Of a stretch of 64,000 nucleotides of DNA, positions 37,752-49,585 are shown one piece after another. Below the pieces are notes generated by a model that was not told where the DNA came from, made no database searches, and worked only from the letters and a program-made list of their open reading frames with translations. The position numbers and the translations under genes are program-made. Within the stretch, counting starts at the first letter, position 1. Every line of letters begins with the position of its first letter. The stretch lies in contig NZ_AP012322.1 of assembly GCF_001025155.1 (NCBI RefSeq), positions 806,001-870,000 on the forward strand. The letters are read 5' to 3'. This DNA comes from Bifidobacterium angulatum DSM 20098 = JCM 7096. GTDB lineage: Bacteria > Actinomycetota > Actinomycetes > Actinomycetales > Bifidobacteriaceae.

Positions 37752-38900
37752 ATGAGCGAACATATCGAAATCACCCCAGAACTCATCGCGATCCGCCATT
37801 ACCTACACGAGCACCCCGAACGCAGCTTCAAGGAGACCTCCACCACGGCCTATCTTGCCGACCAGCTGCGCGCCCACGGCATCGAAGTGCTCGACACCCC
37901 GCTGCAGACCGGCCTTGTCGGCCTGATCGAGGGAACCAAGCCCGGCCCGCGCATCGCCCTGCGAGCCGACATCGACGGCCTGCCCATCCAGGAGAACACC
38001 GGATTGGAATTCAGCTCCGTGAACGACGGCGTGATGCATGGCTGCGGGCACGACCTGCATATGAGCTTCCTGCTCGGCGCGGCGTTCTGGCTGGCCGATC
38101 ATCGCGACCGTATCGCCGGGTCGATCAAGATCCTGTTCCAGCCCGCCGAGGAAACCGGGCGCGGCGCGAGCCATGTGATCGCATCCGGTGCCGTCGACGA
38201 CGTGGACGCCATCATCGGCACCCACAACAACCCCGACTATGCCCCCGGCCAGATCGCCGTCGGCGTGGAGCCGATGATGGCCGGATGCGTCGAATTCCAT
38301 GTGAGCCTGCACGCCGAAGGCACCCACGCCGGCTACCCGCATATGGGCACCGGCCCGCTGGAGGCGCTCGCCTCCATGATTCTGAGTTTGCAGACCATCG
38401 TGAGCCGCAACGCCAGCCCGTTTCACCCGCTGGTGCTTTCTATCACCGAGGTGCATGGCGGCGACGTGTGGAATGTGGTGCCTGCCGAAGCCGGATTCAT
38501 GGGCACGGTGCGATACTTCTACAAGGAGGACGGCCAACTCGCCGAACGTCGGTTCCGCCAGCAGGTCGAATCCATCGCGGCGGGCTACGGCATCACCGCC
38601 GACGTCGACTGGGACGACTTCCAGGATCCGATGGTCTCCGACCCGGATTTGGCCAAGGCGGTGGCCGCAGATGTGCCCGATTATGCCGATCTCCAACCGA
38701 TCCACCCGTCCATGGCGGGCGAGGACTTCTCCGAATTCGCCAAGGTGACCCGCCCGGTGTTCGCGTTCATCGGCTCGAACGGCACGCCTGATCACCATGA
38801 CTGGCACAGCCCGCAGTTCGTCGGCTTCGACGAGGCGTTGCAGGCCGGCGTGGAATTCTATGTCAACGCTGCGCTGCGCCTGCTCGAGGAACTTGCCTGA
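37752..38900 (+). CDS. M20-family amidohydrolase
   Basis: This 382-residue M20D metallopeptidase has zinc-site motifs ADIDGLPI, HGCGHDLHM, FQPAEE and a C-terminal SMAGEDFSEF. It has the two-domain layout of hippurate, N-acyl amino acid and indole-acetyl amino acid hydrolases. It should cleave an N-acyl or amide bond on an amino acid in the cytosol; exact substrate unknown. It is divergent from metQ, so a role in amino acid salvage is plausible. Confidence 0.88.
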   Translation: MSEHIEITPELIAIRHYLHEHPERSFKETSTTAYLADQLRAHGIEVLDTPLQTGLVGLIEGTKPGPRIALRADIDGLPIQENTGLEFSSVNDGVMHGCGHDLHMSFLLGAAFWLADHRDRIAGSIKILFQPAEETGRGASHVIASGAVDDVDAIIGTHNNPDYAPGQIAVGVEPMMAGCVEFHVSLHAEGTHAGYPHMGTGPLEALASMILSLQTIVSRNASPFHPLVLSITEVHGGDVWNVVPAEAGFMGTVRYFYKEDGQLAERRFRQQVESIAAGYGITADVDWDDFQDPMVSDPDLAKAVAADVPDYADLQPIHPSMAGEDFSEFAKVTRPVFAFIGSNGTPDHHDWHSPQFVGFDEALQAGVEFYVNAALRLLEELA

Positions 38901-38949
38901 AGTTTCGTCACATCGCGTAATCGCAGCGCCCAATCAGATGAGGTAGACG

Positions 38950-38955
38950 TAGACT
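38950..38955 (+). promoter_or_regulatory. -10 box of a probable leaderless nadE
   Basis: TAGACT ends 7 bases before the nadE ATG; no ribosome site is seen. Confidence 0.4.
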
Positions 38956-38962
38956 TACAAGC

Positions 38963-40660
38963 ATGACTGATATTCGCTTCGCACTCGCACAGATTGACAC
39001 CTGCGTAGGAGACCTTGACGGCAACGCCGACAAGGTGCTTCAGTACGCACGCATCGCCGCCTCCAACCATGCAAGGGTGGTGGCGTTCCCCGAGATGACG
39101 CTCACCGGCTATCCCATCGAGGATCTTGCCCTGCGCGCTACATTCCGCACCGCCGCATGGAACAAGGCCAATTGGCTCGCCACCGAGCTCGAGGCGGACG
39201 GGTTGGGCGATCTGTTTGTGGTCGTCGGCACCGTCGGCACCGACCGTGAACACGGCAAACCCCTCAACCGTCTCGTCGTATTGCATGACGGCGTGGTGTG
39301 GGCCGGTTACGACAAGCATTTCCTGCCGAACTACGGTGTGTTCGACGAGTTCCGTATCTTCACCCCGGGCAACAAGTCCGTGGTGCTCGACATCGACGGC
39401 GTCAACGTCGGCGTTGCGATCTGCGAGGACATCTGGCAGGACGGCGGTCCTGTCGCGGAGCTTGCGGAACGCGGCATCGACGTGCTGCTGACCATCAACG
39501 GCTCGCCATATGAAGAAGGCAAGACCGACACCCGTCTCGCCTTGGCGCAGCGCCGTGCGGCCGAGGTCGGCGCGCCGCTGATCTACGTCAACCAGGTGGG
39601 AGGCCAGGACGATCTCGTCTTCGACGGTGGCAGCTTCGTGGTCGATGCCGACGGCACGCTGCTGGAGCGTTCGCCGATGTTCATGGAGAATCTGTCGTAC
39701 ATCAACCTCAATACGGCTGCGGACAAGCAGCTTGCGAGCACCATCGTGGACAAGCTCGATCCGGACGAGGAAGTGTACACCGCTTGCGTGCTCGGCCTGA
39801 AGGACTACATGGCCAAGAACCATTTCACCGGTGTGACGCTCGGCCTGTCCGGTGGCATCGACTCAGCACTGGTGGCGGCCATGGCGGCGGACGCCTGCGG
39901 CGGCGGCAACGTGCATGGCATCTCCATGCCGAGCATGTATTCATCTGATGGCTCCAAGGACGATGCCGCCGATCTGGCGGAGAACCTTGGTGCGCATTAC
40001 GACATCCAGCCCATCGAGCCGCTATTCACCGCCTATCAGCATCAACTGCATCTCGATGGGGTTGCCGCCGAGAATCTGCAGGCCCGCATCCGCGGCGTGA
40101 TCGTCATGGCGTATTCCAACTCGAAAGGTCTGCTGGCAGTCGCCACCGGCAACAAATCCGAGCTGGCGTGCGGCTATTCCACCATCTACGGCGATGCCGT
40201 GGGCGGCTATGCGCCGATCAAGGATCTGCTCAAGACCCGTGTATGGGAGCTGTCCCGCTGGCGTAATAGGGCCGCGGCCGAAGGCATGGGCATCGGTGGT
40301 CTGAAGATCGTGGGCAATGAACAGGGCGGTGCCGGTGTTCCCCTGAAGAACGGCGTGATGATCCCTGTCAACTCGATCGAGAAGGCTCCTTCCGCGGAGT
40401 TGCGCCCCGGGCAGAAGGATTCGGATTCGCTGCCTGAATACGCGTTGCTCGATAAGGTGCTTGCCGCGTACATCGAGAAGGCGCATGGGCGTGCCGATCT
40501 GCTTGCCGACGGGTTCGACGAGGCGACCGTGGACACGGTGATGCGACTGGTGGATCGCGCCGAATGGAAGCGCCGCCAATATCCGCTTGGCCCGAAGGTG
40601 ACCGCGTTGGCCTTCGGGCGAGACCGTAGGCTTCCCATCACCAGCGCGTTCAGGGAGTAA
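38963..40660 (+). CDS. nadE: Glutamine-dependent NAD(+) synthetase
   Basis: This 565-residue two-domain enzyme has an N-terminal nitrilase-fold glutaminase with Glu in FPEMTLTGYP, a Lys in DKHFLPNYGVF and Cys in VGVAICEDIW. The C-terminal NAD synthetase domain carries the P-loop GLSGGIDSAL. It converts deamido-NAD to NAD using ammonia from glutamine and ATP, the last step of NAD synthesis. Its length matches the shorter bacterial class. It overlaps or abuts the small gene downstream (TAATG). Confidence 0.95.
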   Translation: MTDIRFALAQIDTCVGDLDGNADKVLQYARIAASNHARVVAFPEMTLTGYPIEDLALRATFRTAAWNKANWLATELEADGLGDLFVVVGTVGTDREHGKPLNRLVVLHDGVVWAGYDKHFLPNYGVFDEFRIFTPGNKSVVLDIDGVNVGVAICEDIWQDGGPVAELAERGIDVLLTINGSPYEEGKTDTRLALAQRRAAEVGAPLIYVNQVGGQDDLVFDGGSFVVDADGTLLERSPMFMENLSYINLNTAADKQLASTIVDKLDPDEEVYTACVLGLKDYMAKNHFTGVTLGLSGGIDSALVAAMAADACGGGNVHGISMPSMYSSDGSKDDAADLAENLGAHYDIQPIEPLFTAYQHQLHLDGVAAENLQARIRGVIVMAYSNSKGLLAVATGNKSELACGYSTIYGDAVGGYAPIKDLLKTRVWELSRWRNRAAAEGMGIGGLKIVGNEQGGAGVPLKNGVMIPVNSIEKAPSAELRPGQKDSDSLPEYALLDKVLAAYIEKAHGRADLLADGFDEATVDTVMRLVDRAEWKRRQYPLGPKVTALAFGRDRRLPITSAFRE

Positions 40661-40674
40661 TGCAGGAGCAACAC

Positions 40675-40863
40675 ATGAGTGACAAGAAGTGGTATTTCAA
40701 CATGGTCACCGGCGAGCCCGAGCTCGGCCCGCTCTCTCCGATCGACAGGCGCATGGGGCCTTACGAAAGCCGTGAGGACGCCATGAACGCGTGGAAGATC
40801 GTGCATGAGCGCAATCGTCGTTGGGAGGAGCAGGATCGCAACTGGTCCGGCGGTGCCGACTGA
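40675..40863 (+). CDS. Small SPOR-like actinobacterial protein
   Basis: This 62-residue protein reads KKWYFNMVTGEPELGP and ends in a WEEQDRNW helix. It matches the short actinobacterial proteins usually labelled SPOR-domain-like. GCAGGAGC lies 7 bases before the ATG at 40675, which decides against the ATG at 40660. It is in an operon with nadE. Function unknown. Confidence 0.75.
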   Translation: MSDKKWYFNMVTGEPELGPLSPIDRRMGPYESREDAMNAWKIVHERNRRWEEQDRNWSGGAD

Positions 40864-41000
40864 TACGCCGACTGCGGGAAACGGCATCCCATATATCGAA
40901 CATCACCTGTAACGTGCGGGGACCGGGCGAAACCGGATTCCCGCACGTTGCTATTCGCGGGTGCTGCGGCGGCCTGGGGGAGAGACCAACCCTGCCATCA

Positions 41001-41034
41001 AGAAACGAAATGTGAGATAGCTCACTTCGTTTCT
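41001..41034. promoter_or_regulatory. CRP-like palindrome upstream of pflB
   Basis: TGTGAGATAGCTCACT (41011-41026) fits the TGTGA-N6-TCACA consensus of CRP/FNR-family regulators with one end mismatch. GAAACGA and TCGTTTC arms extend it outward. It lies about 90 bases before pflB and could equally act as an RNA hairpin. Confidence 0.5.
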
Positions 41035-41121
41035 CAGGGGTTCATCCTCGGCAAGCCACTACACTAGTGGAGTGGCGCGGCATACAGGAGTGCCGCCTCT
41101 AAGCAACACCAAGGAGTGGAT

Positions 41122-43497
<2,376 letters not shown>

Positions 43498-43544
43498 TTC
43501 GTTGGCTGGCATAATAGCCGATGACGCCGCTCAGCGGCGATAGC

Positions 43545-43575
43545 GAGGGGCGGAGCTGGATGAGTTCCGCCCCTC
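43545..43575 (+). terminator. Partial terminator between pflB and pflA
   Basis: GAGGGGCGGA pairs with TCCGCCCCTC around an 11-base loop. The following bases are only moderately T-rich, consistent with read-through to pflA at a lower level. Confidence 0.6.
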
Positions 43576-43624
43576 TGCTTGTGATACGTACAAACCCATC
43601 CAAGGATGACCAAGGAGCGCAACG

Positions 43625-44506
43625 ATGACCGAAACCTCGCAATTCCGCAGTACCACACGTCATATGCTTCGCGAATCGAAGGAATATGCGTCCCAAACCC
43701 TGATGGGAGGCCTTTCCGGATTCGAATCGCCGATCGGCCTCGATAGAAGGGACAGGCTGCATGCGTTGAAGACCGGTGACATCGGCTTCGTGCACTCATG
43801 GGACATCAACACGTCCGTGGACGGTCCGGGCACACGCATGACGGTGTTCATGAGCGGCTGCCCGCTGCGATGCCAATACTGCCAGAATCCCGACACGTGG
43901 AAGATGCGTGACGGCAAGCCGGTGTATTTGGAGGCGATGATCAAGAAGATCGACCGTTACGCCGACCTGTTCAAGGCGACCGGCGGTGGCATCACGTTCT
44001 CCGGCGGCGAGTCGATGATGCAGCCGGCATTCGTCTCTCGCGTATTCCATGCGGCCAAGCAGATGGGCGTGCATACCTGCCTCGATACCTCCGGCTTTCT
44101 GAACACGAATTACACGGACGAGATGCTTGACGATATCGATCTGTGTCTGCTGGATGTCAAATCCGGTGACGAGGAGACCTACCACAAGGTGACAGGCGGC
44201 GTACTGCAGCCGACCATCGACTTCGGACAGCGTCTGGCCAAGGCCGGCAAGAAGATCTGGGTGCGTTTCGTGCTGGTTCCGGGGCTCACCTCCAGCGAGG
44301 AGAACGTCGAGAACGTGGCAAGGATCTGCGAGAGCTTCGGAGACGCGGTGGAGCATATCGACGTGCTGCCGTTCCATCAGCTTGGCCGGCCGAAATGGCA
44401 TGAGCTGCGCATCGACTACCCGCTGGAGAACCAGAAGGGGCCGAACGAGGCCATGCGCAAGCGTGTGGCCGACCAGTTCAAGGCGCACGGCTTCGTCGTA
44501 TACTAA
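43625..44506 (+). CDS. pflA: Pyruvate formate-lyase-activating enzyme
   Basis: This 293-residue radical-SAM enzyme has the cluster motif CPLRCQYC (Cys79, Cys83, Cys86) and the SAM-binding GGGITFSGGE. It generates the glycyl radical in PflB. The first ~50 residues are an extension compared with the ~245-residue enterobacterial PflA, as in other bifidobacteria. AAGGAG precedes the ATG. It lies directly downstream of pflB. Confidence 0.95.
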   Translation: MTETSQFRSTTRHMLRESKEYASQTLMGGLSGFESPIGLDRRDRLHALKTGDIGFVHSWDINTSVDGPGTRMTVFMSGCPLRCQYCQNPDTWKMRDGKPVYLEAMIKKIDRYADLFKATGGGITFSGGESMMQPAFVSRVFHAAKQMGVHTCLDTSGFLNTNYTDEMLDDIDLCLLDVKSGDEETYHKVTGGVLQPTIDFGQRLAKAGKKIWVRFVLVPGLTSSEENVENVARICESFGDAVEHIDVLPFHQLGRPKWHELRIDYPLENQKGPNEAMRKRVADQFKAHGFVVY

Positions 44507-44529
44507 TCGTTTTGCCCGGTTCGCCGGGA

Positions 44530-44577
44530 GCCGTTCGCGCCGCCAGCCGCATAGCGGTAGGCGCTGGCGCGAACGGC
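44530..44577 (+). terminator. Terminator after pflA
   Basis: GCCGTTCGCGCC with CCAGC pairs to GCTGG with CGCGAACGGC, a long GC-rich stem 24 bp past the stop. No strong T-run follows. Confidence 0.6.
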
Positions 44578-44663
44578 GTGCAACTACCGCCTTTTGCCGG
44601 TCGCGTCACGACAAAAAACAATGCGACCGCGCGTCAATCCGCGCCGAACGGCGTTCCGGCACG

Positions 44664-44669
44664 TAGCCT
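44664..44669 (+). promoter_or_regulatory. -10 box of a probable leaderless gene
   Basis: TAGCCT ends 6 bases before the ATG of the DUF3000 gene, with no ribosome site between. Confidence 0.35.
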
Positions 44670-44675
44670 AGAAGC

Positions 44676-45317
44676 ATGGCCGAGATTTTCTCTTTTCCTG
44701 AGGGGATCGCTCCGCGGGCTCAGGATTCGCAAGCGCATCTGCCGCCTCGCCCACAAGGCGTGCCGGATGAGGTCTGGCGCGCTGTGGAATCCGTCCGCGC
44801 CATGCGCACTGTGCCCGGCGTCCATTATCGAGAAATCCCCGTTCCCTCCACTCTGGCCGATTACGGCATCGGCGTCGCGCTTGGCATCGAGGCCAGCGAC
44901 GCGTATTCCCATCGTCACCGTCAGCAGGCAAATGGCTGGATCATGCTGTTGTACGGCCGAAGGTTCTACGAGGAATGGAACAGCAGGTGGCGATGCGTGT
45001 GCTTTGCGCAGCTGCCCCTCGAATCCAGCGAAAACGACGGTCTTGCACCATCCCTGTATTGGGAGGATATGTGCGAGTATCTGGGCGATGTGGTGCCGGA
45101 CAGCGTCGGCGGCACGGTGAGCATCACGCAGAACACGGCGTTTGGTTCGCAGGGTGCTGATACGTTTGCAGGCTGTGAGATACGTGTCTCCTACACGCCG
45201 GCGATCCCACCCGCATGCGGATTCGACCCCGGTGCCTGTGTGGAGACATGGGCCGAATTTCTAAAATCCACCGTTCGCGGTGAAGGAGAATCACGCGTTG
45301 AGCGAAATTATGCATGA
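44676..45317 (+). CDS. DUF3000 family protein
   Basis: This 213-residue protein of the actinobacterial DUF3000 family has conserved GWIMLLYGRRFYEEWNSRWR near residue 88 and no membrane segment. Function unknown. It overlaps the start of rnd by 20 bp, and the pairing DUF3000-RNase D is widespread in actinobacteria, suggesting a shared role in RNA processing; this is inference. Confidence 0.83.
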   Translation: MAEIFSFPEGIAPRAQDSQAHLPPRPQGVPDEVWRAVESVRAMRTVPGVHYREIPVPSTLADYGIGVALGIEASDAYSHRHRQQANGWIMLLYGRRFYEEWNSRWRCVCFAQLPLESSENDGLAPSLYWEDMCEYLGDVVPDSVGGTVSITQNTAFGSQGADTFAGCEIRVSYTPAIPPACGFDPGACVETWAEFLKSTVRGEGESRVERNYA

Positions 45318-46602
45318 GCCACGGTTGCAGTCCGAACCACGCGGGGGAGTGCCCGATGTGATCGACACCGTAGAAGGGTTCAACGACGCATGCGATGAGC
45401 TTGCCGCGGCATCTGGGTCCTTGGCGGCCGACGCCGAACGGGCTTCGGGATTCCGCTATGGGCATGAGGATTGGCTGGTGCAGTTCAAACGCGAGGGGGT
45501 GGGAATCTTCCTGTTCGACCCGATCGCGTTGACTGCCGCCGGAGCCGATTGGGGCAGGTTCAACCGTGCGGTGGGCGATGCGACGTGGATTATTCACGAC
45601 GCCATGATGGACCTTCCGGGCTTTGCGCAAATCGGCATGACACCGCAACGCCTGTTCGACACCGAAATGGCGGCGCGCATGCTCGGGCTGAGCCGTTTCG
45701 GCCTGGCGGCCGTCACCGAACGGTATCTGGGCATCACGCTCGCCAAAGAGCATTCTGCAGCCGACTGGTCGTACAGGCCGCTGCCGCGTGACTGGCGCAA
45801 CTATGCGGCATTGGATGTGGAACTGCTCATCGAATTGGAGCGTAAGATGCGGGCCGATCTGAAGGCCAGCGGCAAGGAGGAATGGGCCGAGGAGGAGTTC
45901 CGCCATATCCTCGCCGAAGGCACATCGGGCAAACCCCGCCATGTACACCCCGTGCCCTGGCTGCGGATCTCGCGTATCACCATGCTCAAAGGCGACCGCA
46001 GGGCGCTTGCCGTGGCACGAGCGCTCTGGACCAAGAGGGATGAGCTCGCCAGCCAGCACGACATCGCGCCGACGCTGCTGCTATCCGACCAGGCGATTAT
46101 CGAGGCGGCGTTGAAGAAGCCGCATAACGCCCGGGAATTCCGTGCCATTCGCTCGTTGAACGAGCGTGTACGTATTCAGACCGGCAGCGAGCAGGACAAG
46201 ATGTTCGAACGGTATGCGCCGATTCAACGTGCGATCAAGCCGTCCGTATGGAAACACGAGATTCAGGAGGCGCTCGCCTTGCCGGAATCCGAACTGCCTG
46301 TGATGCCGTCATCGCCCGACAAGGACGGTGCCGAAGCGAATGCGCCCAAATCGATGCGCGTATGGTCCACGCGCCACCCGAAACGCGCGGAGACCCTGAA
46401 AAAGGCCAGACGCGCCTTGAACCAGATCGCCGAAGACACGTCAACTCCCGCCGACGTGCTTCTCAAACCGCAGATTCTCAAGAATCTATGCTGGACGGAT
46501 AATCCGGAACGGCGTGACGTTGCCGAGTTCCTTACCAGGCAGGGCGCGCGCGACTGGCAGGTGCGGCTTATCGCAGCGTCCTTAAGCCACGCTATAGTAT
46601 GA
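45298..46602 (+). CDS. rnd: Ribonuclease D
   Basis: This 434-residue DEDD exonuclease has motif I DAERASGFRY, motif II IIHDAMMDL and motif III YAALDVE, all acidic residues present. An HRDC helical domain and a C-terminal extension follow. It trims the 3' ends of tRNA and other structured RNAs. GAAGGAG lies 9 bases before a TTG at 45298, taken as start; the ATG at 45310 is the alternative. It is cotranslated with DUF3000 through the overlap. Confidence 0.88.
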   Translation: MSEIMHEPRLQSEPRGGVPDVIDTVEGFNDACDELAAASGSLAADAERASGFRYGHEDWLVQFKREGVGIFLFDPIALTAAGADWGRFNRAVGDATWIIHDAMMDLPGFAQIGMTPQRLFDTEMAARMLGLSRFGLAAVTERYLGITLAKEHSAADWSYRPLPRDWRNYAALDVELLIELERKMRADLKASGKEEWAEEEFRHILAEGTSGKPRHVHPVPWLRISRITMLKGDRRALAVARALWTKRDELASQHDIAPTLLLSDQAIIEAALKKPHNAREFRAIRSLNERVRIQTGSEQDKMFERYAPIQRAIKPSVWKHEIQEALALPESELPVMPSSPDKDGAEANAPKSMRVWSTRHPKRAETLKKARRALNQIAEDTSTPADVLLKPQILKNLCWTDNPERRDVAEFLTRQGARDWQVRLIAASLSHAIV

Positions 46603-46656
46603 GAGTTGTGCCTAACGGCAAAAAAGAACAAACACGACTTTGCAGGAGCGTTTAGC

Positions 46657-48024
46657 GTGAAGATCAGCGTTCGTAACCTCGAACCCACCAAGGTGAAGCT
46701 CACCGTTACCGTCGACCAGGAAGAGTTCGACCCGTATCTGGATGAAGCCCGTAAGAACATCGCCAAGGAAGTGAACATCCCCGGTTTCCGTAAGGGCCAT
46801 GTTCCCGGCAAGCTCGTCGAGCAGCGTTTCGGCTTTGGTGCCGTCGCTGGCGAGGCTGTCAACGGCGCCGTTCCGGAGCTGTACTCCAAGGCCCTGGAAG
46901 AGAAGAAGATCCGCCCGATGGCCGAGCCGGAGTTCGATGTCGTCGACATCCCGGAATCCGCCAAGGATGAGAAGAAGCTGAAGTTCACCGCCACCGTCGA
47001 GCGTCGCCCTGAGTTCGACCTGCCGGAGACTGAAGGCATGGAGATCGCCATCGCCGCTCCGGAAATCAAGGACGAGGACGTCGACAAGCGCCTTGAGGCT
47101 CTGCGTCAGCGCTTCGGCACCCTGGTGAGCGTCGATCGCCCGGCCGCCAAGGGCGACTTCGCCAACATCGACCTGAACGCCGAGATCGACGGCGAATCCG
47201 TCGACTCCCAGGAAGGCGTGAGCTACGAGCTCGGCTCCAACACCATGCTTGACGGCCTGGATGAGGCTCTTGACGGCCTGTCCGCCGGCGAGGAGACCAC
47301 CTTCGAAGGCACCTTGGAAGCGGGCGAGCACGAGGGCCAGAAGGCTCAGATCAAGGTCAAGGTCAACTCCGTCAAGGCTGAGGAGCTGCCGGAGCTCGAC
47401 GACGAGTTCGCTCAGGAAGCCTCCGAGTTCGACACCCTGGACGAGCTCAAGGCCGACATCCGCAAGGCCGCCGCTCAGGACGCCAAGGGTCGCCAGGCCA
47501 CTGAGGCTCGCGACGCCTTCATCGCCAAGCTCGAAGAGGGCCTGGAGATTCCGGTGCCGAAGGGTGTGAAGGCCAACATGATTGAGCAGCAGCTCAAGAA
47601 CGTGACCGCCGATCCGAAGAAGGCCACCAAGGAGCAGAAGGCCGAGGCCGAGGAAGCCGTCGAGAAGGAACTGCGCGACCAGATGGTGCTCGATGCTCTG
47701 GCTGAGAAGCTGGACGTGCAGGTCTCTCAGGCCGACGTGTTCAACTTCCTCGCTTCCATCGCCCAGCAGTACGGCATGGATCCGAACGCCTTCATCCAGG
47801 CCATCATGCGTAACGGCCAGCTTGGCTCCGCCGTGCAGGAAGTCGCCCGTTCCAAGGGTCTGCTTGCCGGTATGCGCGCAGTGAAGTTCACCGCCGACGG
47901 CGAAGTCGTCGACCTGTCCGACTTCCTGGGCAACGCCGCTGAAGAAGAGGAAGAGGAGTCCGTCGAGGCCGCTTCCGCCGCTGCAGCCGTGGCCGACGAG
48001 CTGAGCGCCAAGGACGGCGAGTGA
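46657..48024 (+). CDS. tig: Trigger factor
   Basis: This 455-residue ribosome-bound chaperone has the N-terminal ribosome-docking signature GFRKGHVPGKL, an FKBP-type prolyl isomerase domain at about 155-240, and a helical substrate-cradle C-terminus. The final ~30 residues are strongly acidic and Ala-rich (EEEEEE type). The start is GTG 46657 with GCAGGAGC upstream; the longer frame from 46606 has no conserved residues. Strong codon bias points to high expression. Confidence 0.95.
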   Translation: MKISVRNLEPTKVKLTVTVDQEEFDPYLDEARKNIAKEVNIPGFRKGHVPGKLVEQRFGFGAVAGEAVNGAVPELYSKALEEKKIRPMAEPEFDVVDIPESAKDEKKLKFTATVERRPEFDLPETEGMEIAIAAPEIKDEDVDKRLEALRQRFGTLVSVDRPAAKGDFANIDLNAEIDGESVDSQEGVSYELGSNTMLDGLDEALDGLSAGEETTFEGTLEAGEHEGQKAQIKVKVNSVKAEELPELDDEFAQEASEFDTLDELKADIRKAAAQDAKGRQATEARDAFIAKLEEGLEIPVPKGVKANMIEQQLKNVTADPKKATKEQKAEAEEAVEKELRDQMVLDALAEKLDVQVSQADVFNFLASIAQQYGMDPNAFIQAIMRNGQLGSAVQEVARSKGLLAGMRAVKFTADGEVVDLSDFLGNAAEEEEEESVEAASAAAAVADELSAKDGE

Positions 48025-48388
48025 GCCGTTAACGGCTTGTGCCGGTGTACCGTGTAGGCCTGTTGGTCTGACGGTTGTCTAGCGTCAAGGGCTGGGATCT
48101 TAATACGAGGTCCCAGCCCTTTGCCGTATTCCACGTGTGTTTCGTGTCGCAACCGTTCGCAACATGCCAAACATTGCGGACTATGATGGCAAGCGTCAAC
48201 GAAGATGTCATCTTATGGATTGCAAGGTTGCAATGACACGGGAAATTCAGACCATTGCCAATATCGGTTCGGGTACCATGGGGCATGCCACAGCGCACTG
48301 CGACCATGATTTGCGGTTCGCGGTGCGCCGAAATGGTATGAGGCCCGGCGCGTAGGATATAAGCGTTCGGCTAGGCGAAGGAGAACGA
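48025..48388. other. Intergenic region between tig and dtd
   Basis: The first ~100 bp hold the tig terminator. The remaining ~260 bp contain a short TTGCAAGGTTGCAA direct/inverted repeat near 48,220 and the dtd promoter region. No gene or RNA is recognised. Confidence 0.45.
48087..48123 (+). terminator. Terminator after tig
   Basis: AAGGGCTGGGA pairs with TCCCAGCCCTT across a 15-base loop, followed by TTG. Confidence 0.7.
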
Positions 48389-48868
48389 ATGAGAATCGTA
48401 TTGCAGCGGGTGAGTCACGGTTCGGTGGATGTGCTTGATGAAGAGACGGGGAAGCGGGATCTGACATTCGAGCCGCAAACCATAGGCCAGGGGTATGTAC
48501 TGCTTGTTGGGGTGAGTGATACGGACGGCGACGAGCAGATTGCGTGGCTCGTGCATAAGATCGCCAACCTGCGCGTGTTCGAGGATGAGAACGGCAAGAT
48601 GAACCTGTCTATCGGCAGTGTCGGCGGTTCGATTCTGTCCATTTCGCAGTTCACGCTGTTCGCCGACGTGCGCAAGGGCAATCGTCCAAGCTTCGTCAAG
48701 GCAGGCGCCCCCGACCATGCCAAGCAGGTGTGGCTGCGGTTCAACGACGCGCTGCGTGCCGAAGGTCTGGACGTGAAGGAAGGGCGTTTTGGTGCGCATA
48801 TGCGCGTGGATATCGCCAACGACGGGCCCGTCACCATCGTGATGGACACCGACGAGCTTATGAAGTGA
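48389..48868 (+). CDS. dtd: D-aminoacyl-tRNA deacylase
   Basis: This 159-residue DTD1-family protein has the catalytic SQFTLFAD motif and the cross-subunit NDGPVT motif (Gly-cisPro in other members). It removes D-amino acids and glycine wrongly attached to tRNA. GAAGGAGAA sits just upstream of the ATG. It is followed 12 bp later by the acetyltransferase gene. Confidence 0.94.
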   Translation: MRIVLQRVSHGSVDVLDEETGKRDLTFEPQTIGQGYVLLVGVSDTDGDEQIAWLVHKIANLRVFEDENGKMNLSIGSVGGSILSISQFTLFADVRKGNRPSFVKAGAPDHAKQVWLRFNDALRAEGLDVKEGRFGAHMRVDIANDGPVTIVMDTDELMK

Positions 48869-48880
48869 GGACTGCAGGAT

Positions 48881-49585
48881 ATGCAGGCCGATGAGGTTCA
48901 TATTCGCCGGCTCAGACGAGCCGACTACCCCGCATTGGTGGAACTGATTCGCCAAACATGGTATGCGGATCAGACGGATGGGGATACTGGCGGCCATGAG
49001 CCGGCTGATCGTGCACGTCGTCACAGCGTGGCATGGCGTCTTGCCGCCATCGACGCGCACGACTGCCTGGCGCGAGCCACGCATGCCGCAGTAGCCGAAC
49101 AAAACGGGCGGGTGCTTGGCGTGATACTCGGATCCATTCCCATGAACGTGACGCGTGCGCAAGTGCTGCGGCACCGCCTGAGGCAGGCACGCTTGGCATT
49201 GCCCATGCTGGCAAGTGGGGCAGGCAGAAACGGGCTGTGCGAACAGCTGGGCATACTGCACGCCGATCGGACGCTCACACGCACCGTGGGCAAAACCTAC
49301 CAGGCTGAAATCGCGTTGTTCCTCGTTTCGCCCGAAGCCAAAGGGCATGGTGTCGGCGGTCGGCTGTTCGCCCATATGCTCGACTGGTTCCAGGCGATCG
49401 GTGTCAGCGAATATTTCCTCTTCACCGACACCACCTGCGACTACGGGTTTTATGAGCATAAGGGACTGGAACGCATGGCTGCTGAAACGCTTTCCCTCGC
49501 GCCCGGTGAAACGCTGAACTGTTTCCTATACGAGGGGCATGTGGATGATACAGAGCTGGCGGAAACGAGGATCGTCGAATCCTAG
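48881..49585 (+). CDS. GNAT-family N-acetyltransferase
   Basis: This 234-residue GNAT protein has the acetyl-CoA-binding loop EAKGHGVGGRLF near residue 155 and a C-terminal YEHKGL strand. It contains a ~60-residue insertion rich in Arg between the first strands. The acceptor is unknown. It is cotranscribed with dtd, and its stop overlaps the convergent YdcF-like gene by four bases. Confidence 0.8.
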   Translation: MQADEVHIRRLRRADYPALVELIRQTWYADQTDGDTGGHEPADRARRHSVAWRLAAIDAHDCLARATHAAVAEQNGRVLGVILGSIPMNVTRAQVLRHRLRQARLALPMLASGAGRNGLCEQLGILHADRTLTRTVGKTYQAEIALFLVSPEAKGHGVGGRLFAHMLDWFQAIGVSEYFLFTDTTCDYGFYEHKGLERMAAETLSLAPGETLNCFLYEGHVDDTELAETRIVES

